From positions 1 to 64,000 of the IMG/VR virus record IMGVR_UViG_3300044614_002617: DNA of 64,000 nucleotides. One strand, written 5' to 3'. The notes below the pieces were generated by a model, which ran no database searches, was not told the DNA's origin, and worked only from the letters and a program-made list of their open reading frames with translations. This document shows, one piece after another, positions 53,901 through 62,656 of this stretch. This stretch comes from a virus. Position 1 is the first letter of the stretch; each line of letters starts with the position of its first letter. The position numbers and the translations under genes were made by a program.

Positions 53901-55867
53901 TAGATAAAACACTAAAAATTAACAGTACGGCAGCATTAAAAATTCCTGCTGGAACCGACGCACAGCGAGCTGCGTTTACTGCAGAAGACGGAATGGTTAG
54001 GTACAATACAACAAGTAATTTTTTTGAAGGTCATTCAGGCGGCGGGTGGTCACCGCTAAGCGGAGGAAAGGTTGTTACCGTATCTTCTTTTACTACTTTA
54101 TCTAATGAAATTAGATATTTAACAAACACATTTGCGGCACCGTTTGCGGTTACCTTGCCATTTGGCGTTTTAAATTCAAGAATTGAAATCAAAGATTCTA
54201 CATATACATGGAAAAACAACAACCTAACTGTTATCCCTGCATCGGGGCAAAGGATCGATGGGTTTGCGATCGATGAGCATTTAGTTTGCGATGTTGACGG
54301 TGGATGGATTACCCTAGATTGGGATTCTGCTAACTCTCGATGGAATCTTTCAACCAACGCAATTGTTGACCTAAACGACACATACGCGACTGAGAGTTAT
54401 GCCGGTATTGTTAGCACAGGGATTCAAACTTTTGCAGGCACAAAGACTTTTAACGATGGAATTGTGCTAAAAACAAATACAACTCCTGCGATTGCTCCCG
54501 CAGATGGGATTCAGGTTTACGCCAAAAATGATAACAAACTATACACGCTTAACTCTTTGGGTATTGAGCAGGCGGTTGGTTCCGGCGGATCTGTACTGTC
54601 TATTTCTCAAGCCGCACATGGTTTTACATTTAACGATATCGGTCGTCCCTTGTATCTTAACGGTTCAGTATATGCTTTTGCGCAAGCTGATACTGAAGCA
54701 AAAGCCGAAGTTGCTGCTCTGCTTAGTCGCGTTGTTGATGTTGATAATTTTGAAATTTGTCTTGGCGGGGAAGTGTCACCAGTTGGCGCAAACTTGATCG
54801 TCGGTGGCGGCGCTCTTACACCCGGAGAAGTGTATTTCCTCTCCGCATCCGAAGCTGGTAAGATTTCAACTACTCCACCTTCTGTTGTAGGTCAAATTTC
54901 CAAGCCCGTTGGTATTGCCCGAACTACGACTGAGCTTGATTTCTTCAATATGACCGGTTCTACAGTTGGCGGCACAAACGTATACACGCAGATTGGCCTT
55001 ACTAATAACGCGGTTACAACCATTCAAAATGCTTCGGCTTATGACAGCGTTGAGCTTTCTGGTTGGGTTTATGTTAACGCAACTGTTAAATATCGTTTTG
55101 CTATCAAAGTTCAGGTAACTAAAAAGGGCGATAATACTAATTATTTGGTAAGCTTCCAACATTCCGGTGACACTCCACCGTCTGGATTTGACGTTGACGC
55201 TACGGCGGCTGGTCTTGTGCAAGTCACATTACCCTCAATTGCCGGATTCACGTCTGCAGTTATTCAGTTTAATCTAAATGGCCCTGCGGTTGGCGCTAGC
55301 TTGCCGTTGCAAATCGAATCAACTAATGTAAGTTTTAGTACGGTACAGGCTAAAGATAGTACCGGTATTGCCTTTAAAAATTCATCCGGAACCACGGTCG
55401 CAACCTTAAATAATAGCGGCCATTTACTTTTGCCAAAAATTCCAGCGTTTTATGCATGGCGGCCTGGTGGCAATCAATCGACTTTAACGGGTGCGTTTGG
55501 AACGATTGCGCCCGTATTTAACACAACAAGAGTAAATGTTGATAACTGTTATAACACAACAAATGGTCGTTTTACCGCACCAGTTGCGGGTATTTATGAA
55601 TTCCAGTTTGGCATTACCGCAAGATGGGTGTCTGCGGTAGGAAATCTAGAACCAACATTCTATGTAGATGGTTCAAATGTTTCACCCAGAGGTTGTGGAT
55701 ATACAACATTAACTGCGGTTCAAGACCACGACTTTATGCATGTTTATGTAATGGTATCGCTCAATGCCGGACAATACGTTCAGTGCGGAATTCATGCTTG
55801 CTCCGCAGGTGTTGATTACTACTATGGTGAAAATTTAGCGTATTTTTCTGGTAAATTAATAGGTTAA
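50960..55867 (+). CDS. Large modular tail fibre with C1q-like tip
   Basis: 1635 residues, ATG 50960 after AGAGGGC. The first ~120 residues are probably the attachment part. The middle has repeated blocks with a GxxxxDVDxAAxIxGTKIxPDFGSQDITTTG pattern (near 270-300 and 555-595) and a related block near 680-720, plus a GDKTFTGSLTF motif. The last ~150 residues (from a PAFYAWRPGG start) form a beta-sandwich like C1q/TNF domains with FTAPVAGIYEFQFG and a final ENLAYFSGKLIG. C1q-like tips are common on phage fibres for receptor binding. It shares modules with 56802, 57882 and the end of 56334. Confidence 0.7.
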   Translation: MSEILHKDLIGEDIHELRIAIGSSAPSSMPLFVGQGYYDIVNKKFYVSQGTATISDWVTTEIPPFLAFMDTRTITWTSNTAGNQITYSANVEEAELILTSENVTDFSNAVLTIPQIVSLLADQHTRLIMRTGGEPQPTVWNPVYFNGLELDSDSQKIRLSQDLSDIGTPTFNEVTLTVRAKTPILTLTPDGVPASASLYLDADKGMVARGYAGSTSSFTLQNEAGTDVLNNPVGSNQLIAPSLAAGAGASGVVHSNANGLLSASKIVDADVDAAAAIQGTKIVPDFGSQDITTTGSIFVDTIESNTDDIGILTGNANKNISIGTGSGYNTITLGGINSTVNISGATYTTPIEYVSEDKNIVVNFNASGQDSQDSGVYVQEEYAGAHIDLLDVTWQSGNTVRYAVDGAGSGVDGLTAGEYIRVTGFVNSQNNGTFKALTVDPAYIDAINPKRTDASLDETGVAASSAARLLLNGYVHVGSTRMSWEVRAPAHLGIIELKPQAVAKTLLLTSESADNVTVKFNTNLTIDQDLQKTSAVEFSELTVSDLTTGVLHADVDGKVSSSLIVNADVDGAAAIAGTKIVPDFGSQDITTTGHSSSASVKITGTEPVGGANLFSSPSNGLVVRGIAGTGSQFKFISDLGVNLVTISDTSVTLHNLTSGLVKSSAGVLSSSLLVDADVDAAANIQGSKIEAASATNAGAVTTSSQSFSGDKTFTGSLTFSSFATAGVVHNDEYGLLSTSLIMNADVDPMAAISASKIANQPAGNIAATDVQSAINEIDTDKVAKAGDSMTGNLSFSSNFGIESSAALSTLNVGTAPNTSVLNLGTGSSTNVINLGTGSGVTTINIGGAGDTINITGTLNSVNVTDMDVTDKNITLNKQGALASGDGAGLNIEENAVIAGYAKVINSRTSWGFKAPANQGEVQLTPPVGSYIAEFKIPALTASAVYTFPAATDTLVGRNSTDSLSNKTLLDPIIDQISPYNVDKTLKINSTAALKIPAGTDAQRAAFTAEDGMVRYNTTSNFFEGHSGGGWSPLSGGKVVTVSSFTTLSNEIRYLTNTFAAPFAVTLPFGVLNSRIEIKDSTYTWKNNNLTVIPASGQRIDGFAIDEHLVCDVDGGWITLDWDSANSRWNLSTNAIVDLNDTYATESYAGIVSTGIQTFAGTKTFNDGIVLKTNTTPAIAPADGIQVYAKNDNKLYTLNSLGIEQAVGSGGSVLSISQAAHGFTFNDIGRPLYLNGSVYAFAQADTEAKAEVAALLSRVVDVDNFEICLGGEVSPVGANLIVGGGALTPGEVYFLSASEAGKISTTPPSVVGQISKPVGIARTTTELDFFNMTGSTVGGTNVYTQIGLTNNAVTTIQNASAYDSVELSGWVYVNATVKYRFAIKVQVTKKGDNTNYLVSFQHSGDTPPSGFDVDATAAGLVQVTLPSIAGFTSAVIQFNLNGPAVGASLPLQIESTNVSFSTVQAKDSTGIAFKNSSGTTVATLNNSGHLLLPKIPAFYAWRPGGNQSTLTGAFGTIAPVFNTTRVNVDNCYNTTNGRFTAPVAGIYEFQFGITARWVSAVGNLEPTFYVDGSNVSPRGCGYTTLTAVQDHDFMHVYVMVSLNAGQYVQCGIHACSAGVDYYYGENLAYFSGKLIG

Positions 55868-55878
55868 CGGAGTAAAAC

Positions 55879-56331
55879 ATGGCAAAAACTACATTAATAG
55901 AAAAAGGCCAAATACTCCAATGCGCATATTATGGGGAGTTTAACGGCAGCGGTTCTAACAACAACTGGTCTTTGGTTTTAGGAACTGCGGCATTCACTCC
56001 AAGAAAAGCAAATTCTCAAATCTTAATAATGTACAACGGTACTCTTTATAACAACTCAACGCCATCCTCCGCAGGTGGTGGAGCGCGATTAAAAAGAAAT
56101 GGAGTTGTGATTCAGTCTGCTCAAAATGCGGATGGTGGAGGAACATCGCCATATGCAATGTATGCTTCTGGGTTGGGTAATATGGCTACGAGACTTCATT
56201 ACCAATACTTAGATACACCAAATACAACATCATCAATTAATTATTCAATAGAAGTATGTTCATATACTTCACCTGGTTCATCATTTACTGCGTTTGGTTG
56301 GTCAGTAGTGATAATGGAGATAGCGGGGTAA
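55879..56331 (+). CDS. Fibre-associated small beta-sandwich protein
   Basis: 150 residues, 11 bases after the fibre gene. Beta-rich, Gly/Asn/Ser-rich, starts MAKTTLIEKGQILQ. Resembles small secreted-like sheets of fibre loci; a tip or cap protein is plausible. The start of the following gene is MAKVPLI, similar. No family recognised. Confidence 0.55.
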   Translation: MAKTTLIEKGQILQCAYYGEFNGSGSNNNWSLVLGTAAFTPRKANSQILIMYNGTLYNNSTPSSAGGGARLKRNGVVIQSAQNADGGGTSPYAMYASGLGNMATRLHYQYLDTPNTTSSINYSIEVCSYTSPGSSFTAFGWSVVIMEIAG

Positions 56332-56333
56332 GT

Positions 56334-56798
56334 ATGGCAAAAGTACCATTAATACAAAGCAGTTATCCAGTTTTCCCTGAACGACCATCATTTTTTATAG
56401 GTTGGCCTGGGGCAATGTCCTTAACTGGAACCGCTGCTCTTCCTCCTACGGGAGGAACGGTAAAATTTAATAATGGCTCTCATTTTAATACGTCAACAAT
56501 GCGATTTACTTGCCCTGTTGCTGGGCTGTATTTAATAGGTGCAAGCTATTTGCGACAAAATGCAAACAATGTTGTAGTTCGCATGAATGCTTTTAAAAAT
56601 GGAACTAATGAAAACCAACAATTGCGTTCTACTGAAGCATATACTGGTTTTAATTATACAGCTGGACAATGGTGGTTATTAAGAGCAAACATCGGAGATA
56701 TTTTAGATGTTAGGATTTCTGCAGATTCAGCAACAACTTTATATGCAGATGGTGGTAATGGTGAATATAATTGGATTTGTGGATATTTAGTGGGGTAA
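56334..56798 (+). CDS. C1q-like fibre tip protein
   Basis: A longer frame begins at 56256, but ATG 56334 follows GGGG, three bases after the previous stop, and is preferred (154 residues). It has a C1q-like pattern: RFTCPVAGLYLIGAS near 65-80 and a YNWICGYLVG end. Probably a stand-alone receptor-binding tip. Confidence 0.6.
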   Translation: MAKVPLIQSSYPVFPERPSFFIGWPGAMSLTGTAALPPTGGTVKFNNGSHFNTSTMRFTCPVAGLYLIGASYLRQNANNVVVRMNAFKNGTNENQQLRSTEAYTGFNYTAGQWWLLRANIGDILDVRISADSATTLYADGGNGEYNWICGYLVG

Positions 56799-56801
56799 TA
56801 T

Positions 56802-57509
56802 ATGTCATCGTCAGTAATTAAACAACAATCTTCGGGTATTGCGACAGAAACGCAAAGTGGACTAGTTAGCACTGATACACAATCGTTCGGTGGCGACAAA
56901 ACGTTTGCGGGCACTAAAGTAGTGGTAAATGGCAATGTTGGAGTGGGCACTGCAACGCCGGGCGCTAAAATGCAACTTTCCGCAGGAGATGCTTCGTATG
57001 CTTGGTACGGCCCAAATACAACATGGGGTGGATTTCTTATAGTTGGTGCATGTCCGAATCAAGTTACTACACTTAAAGCACAAATCATTTCAACCGATGG
57101 CAATATGCATTTAGACTCAGCAACATCAAAAAGTGCTTATATAAATTATTACTCACAAGGCAATACATATATTAATGGGCAAGCCGGAAATGTTGGAATA
57201 GGAACATTAACGCCTAGTTATAAGTTACATGTGAACGGTTCTGGATTTTTTAGTTCAAGCGTTTTTTGTAATAAAGGTGGATTTTCAAGCGGAGATGGAA
57301 ACTATCTTAACGGATTAGACGGATTCTACGGTTCAAGTTACGATGGTTATTATCTTATGAATCGACCAGGATTTAGCAGTGCATTTTGGCAACATGACCA
57401 TGGTGGTTCTACTGGAACTATTCAATGGGCAACTTCGTACGGTCAAGCTTTATATAGAAGAAATCGAACTGATAATAATACTTGGACAGCATGGAGGCAG
57501 GTTGACTAA
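56802..57509 (+). CDS. Fibre protein with pyocin-knob-like end
   Basis: 235 residues. Starts MSSSVIKQQSSGIATETQSG, almost the same as the start of 57882. The end (YRRNRTDNNTWTAWRQVD) resembles the pyocin knob tip of phage fibres. The middle has repeated VGIGT units as in collagen-like or shaft repeats. Overlaps the next gene's ATG by one base. Confidence 0.65.
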   Translation: MSSSVIKQQSSGIATETQSGLVSTDTQSFGGDKTFAGTKVVVNGNVGVGTATPGAKMQLSAGDASYAWYGPNTTWGGFLIVGACPNQVTTLKAQIISTDGNMHLDSATSKSAYINYYSQGNTYINGQAGNVGIGTLTPSYKLHVNGSGFFSSSVFCNKGGFSSGDGNYLNGLDGFYGSSYDGYYLMNRPGFSSAFWQHDHGGSTGTIQWATSYGQALYRRNRTDNNTWTAWRQVD

Positions 57510-57856
57510 TGATCTTATATTTAAACATTAAAGAAAACAGAATAGAAGCCATCTTAAAACGTCCAGACCCTAACAACCCCTTTAAACCATATTGTAAGGA
57601 GTTAGAACTTCCTGATGATTTTAATATTCAAGTTGAATATTTAAATGCTGAGGGGGAATCTCGCCTTAGGGAAATGACGGTCGAAGAGTTAGAAACTGCG
57701 TTGAGCTACAGAGAACGAAGATATAATAATTATCCAAAACTTGCAGAACAGATGGATATGCTTTGGCATGCTATGGACAAAGGGGAATTACCCAAGGTTG
57801 AATCTTTTTACAATGCTATTAAACAAGTTAAAGAACAATTTCCTAAAGATAACTAA
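57509..57856 (+). CDS. Possible fibre assembly helper
   Basis: 115 residues. The region about 70-115 (YPKLAEQMDMLWHAMDKG then YNAIKQVKEQFPKD) resembles small proteins found next to fibre genes. It may be a chaperone or tip-linked protein. Confidence 0.45.
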   Translation: MILYLNIKENRIEAILKRPDPNNPFKPYCKELELPDDFNIQVEYLNAEGESRLREMTVEELETALSYRERRYNNYPKLAEQMDMLWHAMDKGELPKVESFYNAIKQVKEQFPKDN

Positions 57857-57881
57857 TTTTGGACTATTTGTGGAGTAAGAA

Positions 57882-58826
57882 ATGTCATCCTCGGTAATAT
57901 CTCAACAATCCTTAGGGCTAGCGACCGAGACTCAGAGCGGATTGGTTGGTACTGGGACACAATCGTTCAGTGGGGATAAGACGTTTGCCGGCGCGTATAC
58001 TGTTAGGGCAATTCAGCAGGTGGGCGTGCCAAATATAGGAACGCACGCAGGATATCTTATACTTGCAAAAGCGTATGTAAGCGGATTGCAAGAAGTTTCT
58101 GAAATTACAGGAACATTTTTGTTAAGCAGAGGTGGCACCGGAACCGGCAACAGAGGAGACACTTATACAGTTGTATCAAGATCGGCATACAATGGAGAGG
58201 GCTTAACTGTTCAGGTTTCAGTTGCGGGTAATCGTTTTTTTGTGAGAACAGTCAAGGTTACTTACCAAGGAACGATATACCATGCAATAGAAACTACTGT
58301 AACTGGGGGCGAACCAAATAATGGCATTTCATTCCAAGGTGTTATCAAAAATGCAACCCCGATTTATGTAGATGCTACATATGTTTCAAGTATTTCTGCC
58401 TTTGGAAACTTTACGATTTTAGAAAACGGAATACTTCAAAAACCTCAAACTCCGTCTTTTAGTGGTTCGTTTTCTACATATACATCGAATACGTCAAATT
58501 ATAACCCCAACCTAGCGACTTCTTTTAATGTTGGATTTGCTGTAAATGCTGGGCAATCTAGGATTACGGTTCCAGTTGCAGGAAAATATTTTGTTCAGGC
58601 TCAGCAGCTTGTAAATACCGTTGGAACAAGTGTTTATTTACATATAAGGAAAAATTCAAACACAGTAAGATATGCGTATAGCAATAATGACGATACATAC
58701 GACATGAACGTGTCTGCTATGGTAGATTGTGCAGCAAACGATTATATTGATTTTTATTATTCTGGAACGACAACATATTCGTGGGCAGACCCTCACTCCG
58801 GTGTTATTTGCTATTTAATAGGATAA
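57882..58826 (+). CDS. Fibre protein with C1q-like end
   Basis: 314 residues, ATG 57882 after GGAGTAAG. Starts MSSSVISQQSLGLATETQSG. The last ~130 residues (from PSFSGSFSTYTSN) include RITVPVAGKYFVQAQ and a final GVICYLIG, a C1q-like sandwich. A second variant tip that shares its N-terminus with 56802. Confidence 0.65.
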   Translation: MSSSVISQQSLGLATETQSGLVGTGTQSFSGDKTFAGAYTVRAIQQVGVPNIGTHAGYLILAKAYVSGLQEVSEITGTFLLSRGGTGTGNRGDTYTVVSRSAYNGEGLTVQVSVAGNRFFVRTVKVTYQGTIYHAIETTVTGGEPNNGISFQGVIKNATPIYVDATYVSSISAFGNFTILENGILQKPQTPSFSGSFSTYTSNTSNYNPNLATSFNVGFAVNAGQSRITVPVAGKYFVQAQQLVNTVGTSVYLHIRKNSNTVRYAYSNNDDTYDMNVSAMVDCAANDYIDFYYSGTTTYSWADPHSGVICYLIG

Positions 58827-58839
58827 AAAGGAGAATAAT

Positions 58840-59094
58840 ATGCAGGACATAACAATAAGTCTCACGGAAACCGAGTTCAAAGCGTTGAATGTGGCAGCTC
58901 TTTCGCCTCAAGAGTGGGCTAAAAACGCCGTCAAGAGCCGTGCCCAAATCGCGATCGATGAAATTGTTCAATTGTGTGTCGCAAAAAGTCTTGAAGAACA
59001 GGTACAGATTCCTAGTTCCAAAGAAGAAATTGTAGACTTGGCAATCGCTAAGGGATGGGTTAAGATAGCTTCATCGGAGGTGTCAAATGGCTGA
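58840..59094 (+). CDS. Small fibre-locus protein
   Basis: 84 residues after AGGAG. Helical with LSPQEWAKNAVKSRA; similar small genes follow fibres in many phages. Overlaps the next start by 8 bases. Function unknown. Confidence 0.5.
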   Translation: MQDITISLTETEFKALNVAALSPQEWAKNAVKSRAQIAIDEIVQLCVAKSLEEQVQIPSSKEEIVDLAIAKGWVKIASSEVSNG

Positions 59095-59482
59095 TTTAAG
59101 TACAATTGCTACGGCTGGTAGAGATTTTCAAGATGGTGGATTTAAAATCAATTATGGCGTATATAGCCCTACCGTAACTACCGTTTCTGGAATTGCAAAC
59201 GCAAATTTTGGCAACTCCTTTAGAGATATGAGAACTGGGAACAGAACCATTAATGTTCATAATCTCAAAGATGGACAATCTTTAACAATTTTGGTTCAGG
59301 GCGCACTGAACAATGTTATTACAATAGCTGTGTTTAGCGATGCGGGAGTCACTTCCGTTCCCGTAAAATACGGAGCAGGACAAAGCGGCACCATGGCATC
59401 CGCCTACTCGCTTTTTACCGTTTATCGTGTTGGGGGGGATTTAAATTTTGCAGTGATTGGGCCAATTCACGGGATATCGTAA
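59087..59482 (+). CDS. Small beta-rich fibre-locus protein
   Basis: 131 residues; GGAGG precedes ATG 59087. Beta-rich with Gly and Thr/Val strands. No family recognised. It lies before the polyglycine adhesin. Confidence 0.5.
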   Translation: MADLSTIATAGRDFQDGGFKINYGVYSPTVTTVSGIANANFGNSFRDMRTGNRTINVHNLKDGQSLTILVQGALNNVITIAVFSDAGVTSVPVKYGAGQSGTMASAYSLFTVYRVGGDLNFAVIGPIHGIS

Positions 59483-59483
59483 T

Positions 59484-60878
59484 ATGTTTTTTAATAATGC
59501 CGTTGGTGTGCTAGCAACACAAAAAGCAACTGAAACAGAAGAAAAAATTACATCTTCTATAACAAAAACAATGACATCCGCATACGTACCTCAAAGTATT
59601 AAAGTTTGGGGCACTGGCGGGGGAGCCGGTGGAGCCAATGGAGCAAATGGGGCAAATGGTAATACCGGCGGCTCAGGAGTAAACGGAGGTACCGGTATAG
59701 CTGGATCCGGAGACAGCGGAGGTCGTGGCTGGTCGAGCGGCGGATACGGTTACGGTGGAGCCGGCGGAGCTGGCGGAGCCGCTGGCAACGGAGGAGCAGG
59801 CGGAGCCGGTGGAGCAGGCGGAGCAGGCGGTGGAAAAGGATCCGGAAATTTAAATAATTACATTTCTGAAAATTACAATACATATGATTTTTTTTCTGAT
59901 TTTATTGGCGGGGTTGATATCGCAATTGTTGTTGGAAACGGAGGGAACGCTCAAACAAACGGAAGTTCATCTGGCCTAAGTGTTAATGGGGTTCAAAAAA
60001 TTATGTATTCAGGTGGGCTCATAAACCAATCACCTGGAACGCCGGGAGCAAACGGAACAAACGGTACGGCTGGCAGCGGCGGAGCCGGTGGAGCCGGGGG
60101 TGCGCTCGTCGGAGGATCTGGAGTAAATGGCGGAGGCGCAGGAGGAGGAAGTGGCGGAGCTGGTGGCAGCGGACGAGGAGCCGGTGGAACCGGGGGCGCC
60201 GGTGGGATTGGTGGAAGCAAGAACATTGGTTTCGTCTTAAATGGTATAGAATACGGAACCGGGGGCGCCGGTGGTAACGGGGGCGCCGGTGGTAACGGTG
60301 GAATTGGTGGACTTGGTGGAAATGGCGGAAATGGCGGAAATGGTTATGGAGGGGGAGGCGGAGGACAGTCTGTTTATCAAACAGACTTTTGGTACTCTTA
60401 CGCTGGAAACTCCGGAGGTTGGGGCTGGGGCGGCGGCGGCGGTAGCGGGGCGGCTGATATCTTCGCAGCTTTACCTGGAGGAAACGGAGGCTCTTCGGTA
60501 AATGGATACAGTGGAGGAGCCGGAGGTGTGCTTCCGCCTAGTAGTTATGGAGGGGGAAGCGGAGGCGGCGGCGGTGCCGGCTCCGGCGGAAATGGCGGTG
60601 GCGGTGGCGTTGGGTATTATTCAGGAGATGTGTACTATCCGGGCGGCGGAGGCGGCGGTGGCTGGGGCGGCGGAGGAAATGGCGGACGAGGGCAAGGATA
60701 TTTGGGGCCATACTCCGGGGGCTCAGAAAGCGGCTATGGCGGAAGCGGTGGAGGATACGGAGGAGCAGGCGGAGCCGGGGGTGCTTCTGGTGGGGCAGGA
60801 ACATCCGGAACTGCCGGTCAAGCTGGACAAGCTGGCAAAAATGGCATAATAATTATTAGATATAAAGTGTTTGAGTAG
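59484..60878 (+). CDS. Glycine-rich adhesin (polyglycine-II-like)
   Basis: A longer frame begins at 59457, inside the previous gene; ATG 59484 is one base after its stop (464 residues). Residues about 48 to 450 are dominated by GGAGGxGG and GANG repeats with interspersed aromatic-containing loops, ending NGIIIIRYKVFE. This resembles the gp38-type adhesins of T-even-like phages and their polyglycine-II helix bundles, where loops bind receptors. The DNA has many GGCGGAGGC-type words and clearly higher GC than its neighbours, driven by glycine codons. Receptor binding is inferred. Confidence 0.65.
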   Translation: MFFNNAVGVLATQKATETEEKITSSITKTMTSAYVPQSIKVWGTGGGAGGANGANGANGNTGGSGVNGGTGIAGSGDSGGRGWSSGGYGYGGAGGAGGAAGNGGAGGAGGAGGAGGGKGSGNLNNYISENYNTYDFFSDFIGGVDIAIVVGNGGNAQTNGSSSGLSVNGVQKIMYSGGLINQSPGTPGANGTNGTAGSGGAGGAGGALVGGSGVNGGGAGGGSGGAGGSGRGAGGTGGAGGIGGSKNIGFVLNGIEYGTGGAGGNGGAGGNGGIGGLGGNGGNGGNGYGGGGGGQSVYQTDFWYSYAGNSGGWGWGGGGGSGAADIFAALPGGNGGSSVNGYSGGAGGVLPPSSYGGGSGGGGGAGSGGNGGGGGVGYYSGDVYYPGGGGGGGWGGGGNGGRGQGYLGPYSGGSESGYGGSGGGYGGAGGAGGASGGAGTSGTAGQAGQAGKNGIIIIRYKVFE

Positions 60879-60896
60879 AAACTAGAATACAAAAAT

Positions 60897-60925
60897 TTGA
60901 CTTTAAAAAAACTGTTTTGTAAAAT
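60897..60925 (+). promoter_or_regulatory. Sigma70-like promoter
   Basis: TTGACT at 60897-60902 and TAAAAT at 60920-60925, 17-base spacer, right after the adhesin gene and 18 bases before ATG 60944. Confidence 0.65.
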
Positions 60926-60943
60926 TTTTTTGGAGGTTCTTAT

Positions 60944-61678
60944 ATGTCAGATATTATTGTAAGAAATGCTGGCACAGCCGTTTCTACTATTCTAGAAACA
61001 ATTAAGCCAATGTCGGTCATCAAAAAAGAAGATCAGCAGTTTCTTGTTGAGCATAAAGAGCATTTTGCTCAGGTATTTGAAAAAACGCACATCTGGAGAA
61101 CAGACACACAAAAGCTTTCAATTGTTTCGGATAGCTATCACCCAACTCTACACTCTAAGTTTCATCAAGCAATTCTAGAACAAAAAGTTCAATTAGACCA
61201 GACTTTCTATTTGGCAAAAGATTTTGAAATGAAAAAAATTGAAATTGAAGAACTAATGCTAGATCTAGAGGATCTGGGCGATACCGCTAGGGACGAACTT
61301 AAAAGACGTAAATTTGAAATTGAACTTCAGTTTAAAAAGTATGAACTAGATCAAATGGTTATTTCCATGAATTATAGAATGGCGGAAGTAAAAGGTTGGC
61401 AAAAAATTCAAGAAGATCTTTTAATTAAACTGCGAGAATCGGGAATGGACGAGGAAACAATTTGGAGCAAAGACGCTGGAGAGGTGGAGTCAATGTTCTT
61501 TGGTACACTTACTCGCTTGCAGGGTCTGGCCAAAACAACGGACGGTGCCGAAGCAAATAACCTAATAGCTTTGGCTCAGTTTTACGTACAAAAAGTTCAA
61601 GAAAGTGGAAGACTTCCGGAATTAAAAAAGAAATGCAATAAGGCTCAACTGGACTCTCTTAAATTTTTAGGATATTAA
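60944..61678 (+). CDS. Helical hypothetical protein
   Basis: 244 residues, ATG 60944 after TGGAGG and its own promoter. Predicted long helices with charged heptads (about 75-150). No family recognised. A scaffold-like or internal protein is possible; it is not a capsid protein by appearance. Confidence 0.6.
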   Translation: MSDIIVRNAGTAVSTILETIKPMSVIKKEDQQFLVEHKEHFAQVFEKTHIWRTDTQKLSIVSDSYHPTLHSKFHQAILEQKVQLDQTFYLAKDFEMKKIEIEELMLDLEDLGDTARDELKRRKFEIELQFKKYELDQMVISMNYRMAEVKGWQKIQEDLLIKLRESGMDEETIWSKDAGEVESMFFGTLTRLQGLAKTTDGAEANNLIALAQFYVQKVQESGRLPELKKKCNKAQLDSLKFLGY

Positions 61679-61735
61679 TATTAAAGTTCTTGCAACAAAA
61701 GACGATAAGATTTATGGTAAGCATGGGAGGTTCTC

Positions 61736-61804
61736 ATGCTTATTAGCTTTTTTTTAATTATTTTGATGGCTTACGTATTCGCCAGAACAGGGAGAACTTT
61801 ATGA
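61736..61804 (+). CDS. Tiny membrane protein
   Basis: 22 residues (begins MLISFFLIILMAYVF), one membrane segment. ATG 61736 after GGGAGG; overlaps the next start as ATGA. Confidence 0.5.
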   Translation: MLISFFLIILMAYVFARTGRTL

Positions 61805-61989
61805 AAATGATTTATACACTAATGGATTACGAAAACGGTAAACTAAACGCAGAAGAAACAATTAAATTGTTTCAGAATTTGATTGACAGTGGGCTTATTT
61901 TTGGTCTGCAGGGTCATTATTTGGAAGTAGCTAGAGATTTGGTAGAAGCTGGCTTGGTTAATCTCACAACTGCTGACATTGAGGAGTGA
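61801..61989 (+). CDS. Small hypothetical protein
   Basis: 62 residues, ATGA overlap with the tiny membrane gene. Helical, acidic. No family recognised. Confidence 0.5.
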   Translation: MKMIYTLMDYENGKLNAEETIKLFQNLIDSGLIFGLQGHYLEVARDLVEAGLVNLTTADIEE

Positions 61990-61991
61990 TT

Positions 61992-62144
61992 ATGGTAATG
62001 GAAATGTTTGTTAATAGAATTTTAAATATCTTGCTAAATAAAAATACACTTATTCATACAACAAAAGAAATAGCAGAAGCTCAAAACATGGCTCGCCGAG
62101 CAATTGCTACCTATGAGGCGGTTGTTACAGGGAATATCTTATGA
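61992..62144 (+). CDS. Small hypothetical protein (50 residues)
   Basis: Begins MVMEMFVNRILNILLNKN. Three bases after the previous gene, with GAGGAG upstream. Overlaps the next start by four bases. Helical. Confidence 0.45.
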   Translation: MVMEMFVNRILNILLNKNTLIHTTKEIAEAQNMARRAIATYEAVVTGNIL

Positions 62145-62305
62145 CCAATAAGCATGATGACGAAGAGGGTCGTCCACCAGAAACATTAAATGAAGCTCTG
62201 ATGTTTCTGGCCTACCACACAGGAATGTTTGCTTTAAAAGTGGCAGCTATTATTGCTGTCTGGGTTATGTTAGTAGACCTTTTAAGAAGCCTTATGATGC
62301 CCTAG
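62141..62305 (+). CDS. Small membrane protein (54 residues)
   Basis: N-terminal half charged (MTNKHDDEEGRPPE), then a membrane segment near 32-50. ATGA overlap with the previous gene. Confidence 0.5.
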   Translation: MTNKHDDEEGRPPETLNEALMFLAYHTGMFALKVAAIIAVWVMLVDLLRSLMMP

Positions 62306-62314
62306 GGAGTTTTT

Positions 62315-62653
62315 ATGCTTAACATTATTATTATAGCTGGTATTGTTTTAGGTGGCATGTCTCTTTCCGCTGCAAAAAGAAAGCCATTGCCTGTAGGCAG
62401 CTGCATTGCCGATAAGTTACTCTGTAATGCAAACGACCCTAATCTTGATCCATGGCAAGTCGAGTGTTACAACGGCGCATTGCTGAGAATCGAGGCGGTC
62501 GGAAAGCATTCTTACAAAACGGGTTGCGTTGAAGAAACTTTTCATTGTAAAGGATTTGTTTCTTTTAGAGACGCAAGAGATTTTTTCTTTCCGATTGAAT
62601 GTCCACCCAAGGTGATGCGTCTTCGTAATTCCGTTCCGCTTCCAAAGGAGTAA
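62315..62653 (+). CDS. Exported protein, possible paralogue of 23456 lipoprotein
   Basis: 112 residues. A hydrophobic signal (about 1-20, IIIIAGIVLGGMSLSA) without a lipobox Cys, so it is probably cleaved rather than lipid-anchored. The mature part has six or so cysteines, an LRIEAVG motif and a FPIECPPKV end, like the lipoprotein at 23456. Confidence 0.55.
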   Translation: MLNIIIIAGIVLGGMSLSAAKRKPLPVGSCIADKLLCNANDPNLDPWQVECYNGALLRIEAVGKHSYKTGCVEETFHCKGFVSFRDARDFFFPIECPPKVMRLRNSVPLPKE

Positions 62654-62656
62654 GCA

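Noticed and set aside
60001-60850. Long reverse-strand reading frames in the Gly-rich gene
   Set aside because: They are Pro/Arg-rich mirror images of glycine codons and have no ribosome binding sites.
60944-61678. Major capsid protein candidate
   Set aside because: The product is helical and charged with no capsid-like pattern, and it lies in the wrong context, after fibre genes.
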